Below, in pieces: positions 13,455 through 22,862 of a stretch of 64,000 nt of DNA; the stretch's first letter is position 1; every line of letters begins with the position of its first letter. Under the pieces are notes generated by a model that did no database searches, was not told the DNA's origin, and worked only from the letters and a program-made list of their open reading frames with translations. The translations under genes were made by a program, and so were the position numbers. The DNA is taken from positions 3,410,001-3,474,000 of the forward strand of contig NZ_JAVIWS010000001.1 in the NCBI RefSeq assembly GCF_031323975.1. Direction: 5' to 3'. The DNA comes from Escherichia ruysiae. Lineage in GTDB: Bacteria; Pseudomonadota; Gammaproteobacteria; Enterobacterales; Enterobacteriaceae.

Positions 13455-14828
13455 TTAATGCGCTTTTACGGCTTTTGCGGTTTTCTCTTTAAACAGATAG
13501 CCGATGCCTAACACGAGCAGCCATACCGGGATCAGGTAAACCGAAATCGCCATTCCCGGCGTCATCAGCATAATCACCAGTACCGCCGCCATAAATAGCA
13601 GGCAGATCCAGTTACCCAGTGGATAGAGCAGGGCAGGGAAACGAGTTATCACACCTTGTTCTTGCTTAGCGCGGCGGAACTTCATATGTGCCAGGCTAAT
13701 CATCGCCCAGTTGATCACCAGAGCGGAAACCACCAGCGCCATTAACAGTCCGAATGCGGACTCTGGGGCAAGGTAGTTAATCAGTACGCACAATGCCGTA
13801 ACCAACGCAGAGACCAGAATGGTGTTTACCGGTACGCCGCGTTTATCGACGGAAGCGAGCATTTTCGGTGCGTTTCCTTGTTGTGCCAGACCGAAAAGCA
13901 TACGGCTGTTGCAGTAGACGCAACTGTTGTAAACCGAAAGCGCCGCCGTCAACACCACGATATTCAGGGCGTTAGCTACAAAAGTATCGCCCAACTCGTG
14001 GAAGATAAGCACAAACGGACTGGTATCGGCGGTAACGCGTGTCCACGGCATCAGGGAGAGCAGAACGGCTAACGAACCAATATAGAAAATCAGGATGCGG
14101 TAGATAACCTGGTTAGTCGCTTTGGGAATACTTTGCTCCGGGTTATCTGCTTCTGCTGCGGTGATGCCCACCAGTTCCAGACCGCCGAACGAGAACATGA
14201 TAATCGCCATCATCATCACCAGCCCGGTGAAGCCGTGCGGCAGGAAGCCACCTTGATCCCACAGGTTGCTAACGCTCGCCTGCGGGCCGCCGTTGCCGCT
14301 AAACAGCAGCCAGCCACCGAAGATGATCATCGCCACCACCGCGATAACTTTGATAATGGCAAACCAGAACTCCATCTCGCCAAACACTTTAACGTTGGTC
14401 AGGTTGATGGCGTTGATCACCACAAAGAATACGGCGGCCGAAGCCCAGGTGGGGATTTCCGGATACCAGAACTGAATATATTTACCCACGGCAGTAAGCT
14501 CTGCCATGGCAACTAAAACGTACAGTACCCAGTAGTTCCAGCCAGAGGCGAAACCGGCAAAGCTGCCCCAGTATTTATAAGCAAAGTGGCTGAAGGAGCC
14601 AGCGACCGGTTCTTCGACCACCATTTCACCTAACTGACGCATGATCAGAAAGGCGATAAAACCGGCAATAGCGTAACCCAGGATAATCCCTGGCCCTGCG
14701 GACTGTATTACGGAGGCGCTTCCCAGGAATAGCCCGGTTCCTATCGCGCCACCCAGCGCGATAAGCTGGATATGGCGGTTTTTAAGGCCGCGCTTTAGCT
14801 GCTCGCCGTGCTGTTGACCTTCCATCAT
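13455..14828 (-). CDS. aroP: Aromatic amino acid transporter AroP
   Basis: AroP is the general proton symporter for Phe, Tyr and Trp in the inner membrane. The 457 residues belong to the amino acid-polyamine-organocation family: about 12 hydrophobic segments, the first with the substrate-backbone motif GGAIGTGLFLGS. The start is the double Met MMEGQQ at 14828. Two TyrR boxes lie upstream, in line with the known repression of aroP by TyrR. Confidence 0.98.
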   Translation of the reverse strand: MMEGQQHGEQLKRGLKNRHIQLIALGGAIGTGLFLGSASVIQSAGPGIILGYAIAGFIAFLIMRQLGEMVVEEPVAGSFSHFAYKYWGSFAGFASGWNYWVLYVLVAMAELTAVGKYIQFWYPEIPTWASAAVFFVVINAINLTNVKVFGEMEFWFAIIKVIAVVAMIIFGGWLLFSGNGGPQASVSNLWDQGGFLPHGFTGLVMMMAIIMFSFGGLELVGITAAEADNPEQSIPKATNQVIYRILIFYIGSLAVLLSLMPWTRVTADTSPFVLIFHELGDTFVANALNIVVLTAALSVYNSCVYCNSRMLFGLAQQGNAPKMLASVDKRGVPVNTILVSALVTALCVLINYLAPESAFGLLMALVVSALVINWAMISLAHMKFRRAKQEQGVITRFPALLYPLGNWICLLFMAAVLVIMLMTPGMAISVYLIPVWLLVLGIGYLFKEKTAKAVKAH

Positions 14829-14875
14829 GAAACCTCGTGCGGTGATTGTTTTTTTGATCTACGCAGTAATGCGTG

Positions 14876-14916
14876 TGTAAGTTTGCAATTCCGTTTGTTG
14901 TATTAATTTGTTTACA
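14876..14916 (-). promoter_or_regulatory. Pair of TyrR boxes upstream of aroP
   Basis: The 18-base segment at 14899-14916 fits the TyrR consensus TGTA-N-TTTACA. A weaker box (TGTAAGTTTGC and following bases) starts at 14876, 23 bases away, the spacing known for cooperative strong/weak pairs. TyrR acting on aroP is established in K-12; the box match is read here. Confidence 0.7.
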
Positions 14917-15321
14917 TCAAAGGCGTTTGAATTGTTACAAAGGGACTTCCGTCAGATCAAGAATAATGGTATGCGGCAGCGAATGCACTCGCTTTATGCC
15001 AGGTTGAAGATGAGTTGCCTAAAAAGAAATCGTTTGTAAAGGGAAGCCCCGAAACACCCCCACCGCAATAAATGAATATAAATTCATTTTAATGGCATTA
15101 AAAATCGAAAAATTGGTAAGTGAATCGGTTCAATTCGGATTTTTATAGTTTAATAAACGTTAAAAAAACCATTGCTCACGTAAAGTCTACATTTGTGCAT
15201 AGTTACAACTTTGAAACGTCATATGTGTCAAGTTGTTAAAATGTGCACAGTTTCATGATTTCAATCAAAACCTGTATGGACATGAGGTGAATACTTTGTT
15301 ACTTTAGCGTCACAGACATGA

Positions 15322-15338
15322 AATTGGTAAGACCAATT
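15322..15338. promoter_or_regulatory. PdhR operator
   Basis: AATTGGT-AAG-ACCAATT is a perfect inverted repeat and matches the known PdhR site (ATTGGTnnnACCAAT). It lies about 30 bases before the pdhR start codon. PdhR bound here represses the pdhR-aceEF-lpd transcript until pyruvate accumulates. Confidence 0.92.
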
Positions 15339-15369
15339 GACTTCGGCAAGTGGCTTAAGACAGGAACTC

Positions 15370-16134
15370 ATGGCCTACAGCAAAATCCGCCAACCAAAAC
15401 TCTCCGATGTGATTGAGCAGCAACTGGAGTTTTTGATCCTCGAAGGCACACTTCGTCCGGGCGAAAAACTCCCACCGGAACGCGAACTGGCGAAACAGTT
15501 CGACGTCTCCCGTCCCTCCTTGCGTGAGGCGATTCAACGTCTCGAAGCGAAGGGCTTGTTGCTTCGTCGCCAGGGTGGCGGCACTTTTGTCCAGAGCAGC
15601 CTCTGGCAAAGTTTCAGCGATCCGCTGGTGGAGCTGCTCTCCGACCATCCTGAATCACAGTATGACTTGCTCGAAACACGACACGCCCTGGAAGGTATCG
15701 CCGCTTATTACGCCGCGCTGCGTAGTACCGATGAAGACAAGGAACGCATCCGTGAACTCCATCACGCCATAGAGCTGGCGCAGCAGTCTGGCGATCTGGA
15801 CGCGGAATCAAACGCCGTACTCCAGTATCAGATTGCCGTCACCGAAGCGGCCCACAATGTGGTTTTGCTTCATCTGCTAAGGTGTATGGAGCCGATGTTG
15901 GCTCAGAATGTCCGTCAGAACTTCGAATTGCTCTATTCGCGTCGCGAGATGCTGCCGCTGGTGAGTAGTCACCGCACCCGCATATTCGAAGCGATTATGG
16001 CCGGTAAGCCGGAAGAAGCGCGCGAAGCATCACATCGCCATCTGGCCTTTATCGAAGAAATTTTGCTCGACAGAAGCCGTGAAGAGAGTCGCCGTGAGCG
16101 TTCTCTGCGCCGTCTGGAGCAACGAAAGAATTAG
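15370..16134 (+). CDS. pdhR: Pyruvate-responsive repressor PdhR
   Basis: PdhR is a GntR-family repressor (FadR/FCD subgroup) that senses pyruvate and controls the pyruvate dehydrogenase operon and respiratory genes. The start MAYSKIRQP at 15370 gives the standard 254 residues; the frame is open 11 codons upstream but that start would lie inside the operator. The N-terminal winged helix includes [16 protein letters not shown]; the C-terminal all-helical domain binds the effector. aceE follows after 160 bases, which may contain a further promoter. Confidence 0.97.
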
Positions 16135-16294
16135 TGATTTTTCTGGTGAAAATTAGCCAGAAGATGTTGTAAATCAAGCGCATATAAAAGCGCGGCAACT
16201 AAACGTAGAACCTGTCTTATTGAGCTTTCCGGCGAGAGTTCAATGGGACAGGTTCCAGAAAACTCAACGTTATTAGATAGATAAGGAATAACCC

Positions 16295-18958
16295 ATGTCA
16301 GAACGTTTCCCAAATGACGTGGATCCGATCGAAACTCGCGACTGGCTCCAGGCGATCGAATCGGTCATCCGTGAAGAAGGTGTTGAGCGTGCTCAGTATC
16401 TGATCGACCAACTGCTTGCTGAAGCCCGCAAAGGCGGAGTCAACGTAGCCGCAGGCACCGGCGTCAGCAACTACATCAACACCATCCCCGTTGAAGAACA
16501 ACCGGAGTATCCGGGTAATCTGGAACTGGAACGCCGTATTCGTTCAGCTATCCGCTGGAACGCCATCATGACGGTTCTGCGTGCATCCAAAAAAGATCTG
16601 GAACTGGGCGGCCACATGGCATCCTTCCAGTCTTCCGCAACCATTTATGATGTGTGCTTTAACCACTTCTTCCGTGCACGCAACGAGCAGGATGGCGGCG
16701 ACCTGGTTTACTTCCAGGGTCACATATCCCCGGGCGTTTACGCTCGTGCTTTCCTGGAAGGTCGTCTGACTCAGGAGCAGCTCGATAACTTCCGTCAGGA
16801 AGTTCACGGCAATGGCCTCTCTTCCTATCCGCACCCGAAATTGATGCCGGAATTCTGGCAGTTCCCGACCGTATCTATGGGTCTGGGTCCGATTGGTGCT
16901 ATTTACCAGGCTAAATTCCTGAAATATCTGGAACACCGTGGCCTGAAAGATACCTCTAAACAGACCGTTTACGCGTTCCTCGGCGACGGTGAAATGGACG
17001 AACCGGAATCCAAAGGTGCGATTACCATCGCTACCCGTGAAAAACTGGATAACCTGGTCTTCGTTATCAACTGTAACCTGCAGCGTCTTGACGGCCCGGT
17101 AACTGGTAACGGCAAGATCATCAACGAACTGGAAGGCATCTTCGAAGGTGCTGGCTGGAACGTGATCAAAGTGATGTGGGGTAGCCGTTGGGATGAACTG
17201 CTGCGTAAAGATACCAGCGGTAAACTGATCCAGCTGATGAACGAAACCGTTGACGGCGACTACCAGACCTTCAAATCGAAAGATGGTGCGTATGTTCGTG
17301 AACACTTCTTCGGTAAATATCCGGAAACCGCAGCACTGGTTGCAGACTGGACTGACGAGCAGATCTGGGCTCTGAACCGTGGCGGTCACGATCCGAAGAA
17401 AATCTACGCTGCATTCAAGAAAGCGCAGGAAACCAAAGGCAAAGCGACTGTAATCCTTGCTCATACCATTAAAGGTTACGGCATGGGCGACGCGGCTGAA
17501 GGTAAAAACATCGCGCACCAGGTTAAGAAAATGAACATGGACGGCGTGCGTCACATCCGCGACCGTTTCAATGTGCCGGTGTCTGATGCAGATATCGAAA
17601 AACTGCCGTACATCACCTTCCCGGAAGGTTCTGAAGAGCATACCTATCTGCACGCTCAGCGTCAGAAACTGCACGGTTATCTGCCAAGCCGCCAGCCGAA
17701 CTTCACCGAGAAGCTGGAGCTGCCGAGCCTGCAAGACTTCGGCGCGCTGCTGGAAGAGCAGAGCAAAGAGATCTCTACCACTATCGCTTTCGTTCGTGCC
17801 CTGAACGTGATGCTGAAGAACAAGTCGATCAAAGATCGTCTGGTACCGATCATCGCCGACGAAGCGCGTACTTTCGGTATGGAAGGTCTGTTCCGTCAGA
17901 TTGGTATTTACAGCCCGAACGGTCAGCAGTACACCCCGCAGGACCGCGAGCAGGTTGCTTACTATAAAGAAGACGAGAAAGGTCAGATTCTGCAGGAAGG
18001 GATCAACGAGCTGGGCGCAGGTTGTTCCTGGCTGGCAGCGGCGACCTCTTACAGCACCAACAACCTGCCGATGATTCCGTTCTACATCTATTACTCGATG
18101 TTCGGCTTCCAGCGTATCGGCGATCTGTGCTGGGCGGCTGGCGACCAGCAAGCGCGTGGCTTCCTGATCGGCGGTACTTCCGGTCGTACCACCCTGAACG
18201 GTGAAGGTCTGCAGCACGAAGATGGTCACAGCCACATTCAGTCGCTGACTATCCCGAACTGTATCTCTTACGACCCGGCTTACGCTTACGAAGTTGCTGT
18301 CATTATGCATGACGGTCTGGAGCGTATGTACGGTGAAAAACAAGAGAACGTTTACTACTACATCACTACGCTGAACGAAAACTACCACATGCCGGCAATG
18401 CCGGAAGGTGCTGAGGAAGGTATCCGTAAAGGTATCTACAAACTCGAAACCATTGAAGGTAGCAAAGGTAAAGTTCAGCTGCTGGGCTCCGGTTCTATTC
18501 TGCGTCACGTCCGTGAAGCGGCAGAGATCCTGGCGAAAGATTACGGCGTAGGTTCTGACGTTTATAGCGTGACCTCCTTCACCGAGCTGGCGCGTGATGG
18601 TCAGGATTGTGAACGCTGGAACATGCTGCACCCGCTGGAAACACCGCGCGTTCCGTATATCGCTCAGGTGATGAATGACGCTCCGGCAGTGGCATCTACC
18701 GACTATATGAAACTGTTCGCTGAGCAGGTCCGTACTTACGTACCGGCTGACGACTATCGCGTACTGGGTACTGATGGCTTCGGTCGTTCCGACAGCCGTG
18801 AGAACCTGCGTCACCACTTCGAAGTTGATGCTTCCTACGTAGTGGTTGCGGCGCTGGGCGAACTGGCTAAACGTGGCGAAATCGATAAGAAAGTGGTTGC
18901 TGACGCAATCGCCAAATTCAACATCGATGCAGAAAAAGTTAACCCGCGTCTGGCGTAA
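16295..18958 (+). CDS. aceE: Pyruvate dehydrogenase E1 component AceE
   Basis: AceE is the homodimeric thiamine-diphosphate E1 subunit that decarboxylates pyruvate and acetylates the lipoyl groups of AceF. Its 887 residues match K-12. The thiamine-binding motif begins [10 protein letters not shown] near residue 230 and ends with an NCN element (VFVINCNLQ). The transketolase-like second domain follows. A good GATAAGGAAT Shine-Dalgarno region precedes the ATG. aceF follows after 14 bases. Confidence 0.99.
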   Translation: MSERFPNDVDPIETRDWLQAIESVIREEGVERAQYLIDQLLAEARKGGVNVAAGTGVSNYINTIPVEEQPEYPGNLELERRIRSAIRWNAIMTVLRASKKDLELGGHMASFQSSATIYDVCFNHFFRARNEQDGGDLVYFQGHISPGVYARAFLEGRLTQEQLDNFRQEVHGNGLSSYPHPKLMPEFWQFPTVSMGLGPIGAIYQAKFLKYLEHRGLKDTSKQTVYAFLGDGEMDEPESKGAITIATREKLDNLVFVINCNLQRLDGPVTGNGKIINELEGIFEGAGWNVIKVMWGSRWDELLRKDTSGKLIQLMNETVDGDYQTFKSKDGAYVREHFFGKYPETAALVADWTDEQIWALNRGGHDPKKIYAAFKKAQETKGKATVILAHTIKGYGMGDAAEGKNIAHQVKKMNMDGVRHIRDRFNVPVSDADIEKLPYITFPEGSEEHTYLHAQRQKLHGYLPSRQPNFTEKLELPSLQDFGALLEEQSKEISTTIAFVRALNVMLKNKSIKDRLVPIIADEARTFGMEGLFRQIGIYSPNGQQYTPQDREQVAYYKEDEKGQILQEGINELGAGCSWLAAATSYSTNNLPMIPFYIYYSMFGFQRIGDLCWAAGDQQARGFLIGGTSGRTTLNGEGLQHEDGHSHIQSLTIPNCISYDPAYAYEVAVIMHDGLERMYGEKQENVYYYITTLNENYHMPAMPEGAEEGIRKGIYKLETIEGSKGKVQLLGSGSILRHVREAAEILAKDYGVGSDVYSVTSFTELARDGQDCERWNMLHPLETPRVPYIAQVMNDAPAVASTDYMKLFAEQVRTYVPADDYRVLGTDGFGRSDSRENLRHHFEVDASYVVVAALGELAKRGEIDKKVVADAIAKFNIDAEKVNPRLA

Positions 18959-18972
18959 GAGGTAAAAGAATA

Positions 18973-20871
18973 ATGGCTATCGAAATCAAAGTACCGGACA
19001 TCGGGGCTGATGAAGTTGAAATCACCGAGATCCTGGTCAAAGTGGGCGACAAAGTTGAAGCCGAACAGTCGCTGATCACCGTAGAAGGCGACAAAGCCTC
19101 TATGGAAGTACCGTCTCCGCAGGCGGGTATCGTTAAAGAGATCAAAGTCTCTGTTGGCGACAAAACCCAGACCGGCGCACTGATTATGATTTTCGATTCC
19201 GCCGACGGTGCAGCTGACGCTGCACCTGCTCAGGCAGAAGAGAAGAAAGAAGCCGCTCCGGCAGCAGCACCAGCGGCAGCGGCGGCAAAAGACGTTAACG
19301 TTCCGGATATCGGCAGCGACGAAGTCGAAGTGACCGAAATCCTGGTGAAAGTGGGCGATAAAGTTGAAGCTGAACAGTCGCTTATCACCGTAGAAGGCGA
19401 CAAGGCTTCTATGGAAGTTCCGGCGCCGTTTGCAGGCACCGTGAAAGAGATCAAAGTGAACGTTGGCGACAAAGTGTCTACCGGCTCGCTGATTATGATC
19501 TTCGAAGTTGCGGGTGAAGCAGGTGCGGCAGCTCCGGCTCCGGCGGCTAAACAGGAAGCAGCTCCGGCAGCAGCACCTGCGCCAGCGGCTGGCGTGAAAG
19601 AAGTTAACGTTCCGGATATCGGCGGTGACGAAGTTGAAGTGACCGAAGTGATGGTGAAAGTGGGCGACAAAGTTGCCGCTGAACAGTCACTGATCACCGT
19701 AGAAGGCGACAAAGCCTCTATGGAAGTTCCGGCTCCGTTCGCGGGCGTCGTGAAGGAACTGAAAGTCAACGTTGGCGATAAAGTGAAAACTGGCTCGCTG
19801 ATTATGATCTTCGAAGTTGAAGGCGCAGCGCCTGCGGCAGCTCCGGCGAAACAGGAAGCGGCAGCGCCGGCTCCGGCAGCAAAAGCTGAAGCCCCGGCAG
19901 CAGCACCGGCTGCGAAAGCGGAAGGCAAATCTGAATTTGCTGAAAATGACGCTTACGTTCACGCGACTCCGCTGATCCGCCGTCTGGCACGCGAGTTTGG
20001 CGTTAACCTGGCGAAAGTGAAGGGCACTGGCCGTAAAGGTCGTATCCTGCGCGAAGACGTTCAGGCTTACGTGAAAGAAGCTATCAAACGTGCAGAAGCA
20101 GCTCCGGCGGCGACTGGCGGTGGTATCCCTGGCATGTTGCCGTGGCCGAAGGTGGACTTCAGCAAGTTTGGTGAAATCGAAGAAGTGGAACTGGGCCGTA
20201 TCCAGAAAATCTCTGGTGCTAACCTGAGCCGTAACTGGGTGATGATCCCGCATGTTACCCACTTCGACAAAACCGATATCACCGAGCTGGAAGCGTTCCG
20301 TAAACAGCAGAACGAAGAAGCAGCGAAACGTAAGCTGGATGTGAAGATAACCCCAGTTGTCTTCATCATGAAAGCCGTTGCTGCGGCACTTGAGCAGATG
20401 CCTCGCTTCAACAGTTCGCTGTCGGAGGACGGTCAGCGTCTGACCCTGAAGAAATACATCAACATCGGTGTGGCGGTGGATACCCCGAACGGTCTGGTTG
20501 TTCCGGTATTCAAAGACGTCAACAAGAAAGGCATCATCGAGCTGTCTCGCGAGCTGATGACTATTTCTAAGAAAGCGCGTGACGGTAAGCTGACTGCGGG
20601 CGAAATGCAGGGCGGTTGCTTCACCATCTCCAGCATCGGCGGCCTGGGTACTACCCACTTCGCGCCGATTGTGAACGCGCCGGAAGTGGCTATCCTCGGC
20701 GTTTCTAAGTCCGCGATGGAGCCGGTGTGGAATGGTAAAGAGTTCGTGCCGCGTCTGATGCTGCCGATCTCTCTCTCCTTCGACCACCGCGTGATCGACG
20801 GTGCTGATGGTGCCCGTTTCATTACCATCATTAACAACACGCTGTCTGACATTCGCCGTCTGGTGATGTAA
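18973..20871 (+). CDS. aceF: Dihydrolipoamide acetyltransferase AceF (E2)
   Basis: AceF forms the cubic core of pyruvate dehydrogenase and transfers acetyl to CoA. Three lipoyl domains repeat with a period of 103 residues, each with a modified lysine in GDKASMEVP, joined by mobile Ala-Pro-rich linkers. A peripheral-subunit-binding domain follows ([13 protein letters not shown]), then the catalytic domain with the His-Asp motif [15 protein letters not shown] near the end. The length is 632, two more than I recall for K-12, as expected from linker variation. A strong terminator follows. Confidence 0.99.
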   Translation: MAIEIKVPDIGADEVEITEILVKVGDKVEAEQSLITVEGDKASMEVPSPQAGIVKEIKVSVGDKTQTGALIMIFDSADGAADAAPAQAEEKKEAAPAAAPAAAAAKDVNVPDIGSDEVEVTEILVKVGDKVEAEQSLITVEGDKASMEVPAPFAGTVKEIKVNVGDKVSTGSLIMIFEVAGEAGAAAPAPAAKQEAAPAAAPAPAAGVKEVNVPDIGGDEVEVTEVMVKVGDKVAAEQSLITVEGDKASMEVPAPFAGVVKELKVNVGDKVKTGSLIMIFEVEGAAPAAAPAKQEAAAPAPAAKAEAPAAAPAAKAEGKSEFAENDAYVHATPLIRRLAREFGVNLAKVKGTGRKGRILREDVQAYVKEAIKRAEAAPAATGGGIPGMLPWPKVDFSKFGEIEEVELGRIQKISGANLSRNWVMIPHVTHFDKTDITELEAFRKQQNEEAAKRKLDVKITPVVFIMKAVAAALEQMPRFNSSLSEDGQRLTLKKYINIGVAVDTPNGLVVPVFKDVNKKGIIELSRELMTISKKARDGKLTAGEMQGGCFTISSIGGLGTTHFAPIVNAPEVAILGVSKSAMEPVWNGKEFVPRLMLPISLSFDHRVIDGADGARFITIINNTLSDIRRLVM

Positions 20872-20878
20872 ATAAAAG

Positions 20879-20903
20879 AGCCGGCCCATCGGCCGGCTTT
20901 TTT
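20879..20903 (+). terminator. Terminator after aceF
   Basis: AGCCGGCC and GGCCGGCT pair perfectly around CATC and run into six T. It ends part of the pdhR-aceEF transcript before lpd, which also has its own promoter. Confidence 0.93.
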
Positions 20904-21195
20904 CTGGTAATCTCATGAATATATTGAGATTATTAGCGAATAGACAAATCGGTTGCCGTTTGTTGTTTAAAAATTGTTAACAATTTTGTAAAATACCGAC
21001 GGATAGAACGACCCGGTGGTGGTTAGGGTATTACTTCACATACCCTATGGATTTCTGGGTGCAGCAAGGTAGCAAGCGCCAGAATCCCCTGGAGCTTACA
21101 TAAGTAAGTGACTGGGGTGAGGGCGTGAAGCTAACGCCGCTGCGGCCTGAAAGACGACGGGTATGACCGCCGGAGATAAATAAATAGAGGTCATG
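20904..21195 (+). promoter_or_regulatory. lpd promoter region and long leader
   Basis: This non-coding stretch holds an AT-rich zone around 20960-20995 with a TTGTTAACAA palindrome, a plausible place for the lpd promoter and ArcA binding, both of which are known for lpd. The rest is an ERIC element lying in the lpd leader. The AGAGG ribosome-binding site is just before the ATG. Confidence 0.6.
21039..21165. repeat. ERIC (intergenic repeat unit) upstream of lpd
   Basis: The element is 127 bases long, the canonical ERIC size, bounded by inverted CATACCC and GGGTATG. Its centre carries GGAGCTTACATAAGTAAG and GACTGGGGTGAG, the conserved palindromic core used by the standard ERIC primers. It lies within the transcribed leader of lpd. 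Confidence 0.93.
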
Positions 21196-22620
21196 ATGAG
21201 TACTGAAATCAAAACTCAGGTCGTGGTACTTGGGGCAGGCCCCGCAGGTTATTCTGCTGCCTTCCGTTGCGCTGATTTAGGTCTGGAAACCGTAATCGTA
21301 GAACGCTACAACACCCTCGGCGGTGTTTGCCTGAACGTCGGCTGTATCCCTTCTAAAGCACTGCTGCACGTAGCGAAAGTTATCGAAGAAGCCAAAGCTC
21401 TGGCTGAACACGGTATCGTCTTCGGTGAACCGAAAACCGATATCGACAAGATTCGTACCTGGAAAGAGAAAGTGATCAATCAGCTGACCGGTGGGCTGGC
21501 TGGTATGGCGAAAGGCCGCAAAGTCAAAGTGGTCAACGGTCTGGGTAAATTCACCGGGGCGAACACCCTGGAAGTTGAAGGTGAGAACGGTAAAACCGTG
21601 ATCAACTTCGATAACGCGATCATCGCAGCGGGTTCTCGCCCGATCCAACTGCCGTTTATTCCGCATGAAGATCCGCGTATCTGGGACTCCACTGACGCGC
21701 TGGAACTGAAAGAAGTACCAGAACGTCTGCTGGTTATGGGTGGTGGTATCATCGGTCTGGAAATGGGAACCGTATACCACGCGCTGGGTTCACAGATTGA
21801 CGTGGTTGAAATGTTCGACCAGGTTATCCCTGCGGCTGACAAAGACATCGTTAAAGTCTTCACCAAGCGTATCAGCAAGAAATTCAACCTGATGCTGGAA
21901 ACCAAAGTTACTGCCGTTGAAGCGAAAGAAGACGGTATTTATGTGACGATGGAAGGCAAAAAAGCACCGGCTGAACCGCAGCGTTACGATGCCGTGCTGG
22001 TAGCGATTGGTCGTGTGCCGAACGGTAAAAACCTCGACGCAGGTAAAGCAGGCGTGGAAGTGGACGACCGTGGCTTCATCCGCGTTGATAAACAACTGCG
22101 TACTAACGTACCGCACATCTTTGCTATCGGCGATATCGTCGGTCAGCCGATGCTGGCACACAAAGGTGTTCACGAAGGTCACGTTGCTGCTGAAGTTATC
22201 GCAGGTAAGAAACACTACTTCGATCCGAAAGTTATCCCGTCCATCGCTTATACCGAACCAGAAGTTGCATGGGTAGGTCTGACTGAGAAAGAAGCGAAAG
22301 AGAAAGGCATCAGCTACGAAACCGCCACCTTCCCGTGGGCTGCTTCTGGTCGTGCTATCGCTTCCGACTGCGCAGACGGTATGACCAAACTGATTTTCGA
22401 CAAAGAATCTCACCGTGTGATCGGTGGTGCAATTGTCGGTACTAACGGCGGTGAGCTGCTGGGTGAAATCGGTCTGGCAATCGAAATGGGTTGTGACGCG
22501 GAAGACATCGCGCTGACCATCCACGCGCACCCGACTCTGCATGAGTCTGTGGGTCTGGCGGCAGAAATATTCGAAGGTAGCATCACTGACCTGCCGAACC
22601 CGAAAGCGAAGAAGAAGTAA
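21196..22620 (+). CDS. lpd: Dihydrolipoamide dehydrogenase Lpd (E3)
   Basis: Lpd reoxidises dihydrolipoyl groups with NAD+ and is shared by pyruvate dehydrogenase, 2-oxoglutarate dehydrogenase and the glycine cleavage system. I start at the second ATG of a tandem pair (MSTEIK), giving 474 residues. The FAD motif GAGPAGYSAA, the redox disulphide in GGVCLNVGCIPSK, the NAD motif GGGIIGLEMG and the C-terminal His-Glu region HAHPTLHE are all present. Confidence 0.99.
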   Translation: MSTEIKTQVVVLGAGPAGYSAAFRCADLGLETVIVERYNTLGGVCLNVGCIPSKALLHVAKVIEEAKALAEHGIVFGEPKTDIDKIRTWKEKVINQLTGGLAGMAKGRKVKVVNGLGKFTGANTLEVEGENGKTVINFDNAIIAAGSRPIQLPFIPHEDPRIWDSTDALELKEVPERLLVMGGGIIGLEMGTVYHALGSQIDVVEMFDQVIPAADKDIVKVFTKRISKKFNLMLETKVTAVEAKEDGIYVTMEGKKAPAEPQRYDAVLVAIGRVPNGKNLDAGKAGVEVDDRGFIRVDKQLRTNVPHIFAIGDIVGQPMLAHKGVHEGHVAAEVIAGKKHYFDPKVIPSIAYTEPEVAWVGLTEKEAKEKGISYETATFPWAASGRAIASDCADGMTKLIFDKESHRVIGGAIVGTNGGELLGEIGLAIEMGCDAEDIALTIHAHPTLHESVGLAAEIFEGSITDLPNPKAKKK

Positions 22621-22652
22621 TTCTTCGTGTGCCGGAACATCCGGCAAATTAA

Positions 22653-22677
22653 GAAGCGGCTATTCTGGCCGCTTCAG
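22653..22677 (+). terminator. Stem-loop after lpd
   Basis: GAAGCGGC and GCCGCTTC pair around TATTCTG just after the lpd stop. A smaller GCCGG/CCGGC hairpin precedes it. There is no strong T-run, so it may mainly protect the 3' end. Confidence 0.55.
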
Positions 22678-22704
22678 ATTGTTGACAAAGTGCTCGTTGT
22701 TGAT

Positions 22705-22802
22705 GCCGGATGCGGCGTAAACGCCTTATCTGGCCTACAAAATCATGCAAATTCAATATATTGCAGGTGTCGTGTAGGCCCGATAAACTTGCGCATCGGG
22801 CG
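22705..22802. repeat. BIME (two REP units) between lpd and yacH
   Basis: The first REP (22705-22738) starts GCCGGATGCGGCG and ends CTGGCCTAC. The second, inverted, runs from GTAGGCCCGATAA at about 22773 to GCATCGGGC at 22801. The head-to-head arrangement is that of a BIME. Confidence 0.88.
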
Positions 22803-22825
22803 ATTCGATGTTTGTCATCAGTCTT

Positions 22826-22851
22826 AAGCGGCTAACAACGCCGCTTTTTTT
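22826..22851 (+). terminator. T-rich terminator before yacH 3' end
   Basis: AAGCGGC and GCCGCTT pair around TAACAAC and are followed by a run of T on the plus strand. It would end transcription reading through from lpd before it enters yacH from its 3' side. Confidence 0.75.
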
Positions 22852-22862
22852 ACGCCTGCAAT

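Larger units (their letters stand above)
14829..15369. other. Non-coding aroP-pdhR divergent intergenic region
   Basis: This 541-base gap holds the aroP promoter and TyrR boxes at its left end and the pdhR promoter with the PdhR operator at its right end. The middle (about 14940-15250) is AT-rich, with runs such as AATTGGTAAGTGAATCGG and many TTAAAA tracts, and I see no convincing open reading frame or RNA gene there. Confidence 0.7.

Noticed and set aside
16544..18817. Long open frame on the minus strand opposite aceE (757 codons)
   Set aside because: Antisense shadow of aceE codon use, without ribosome site or recognisable domains.
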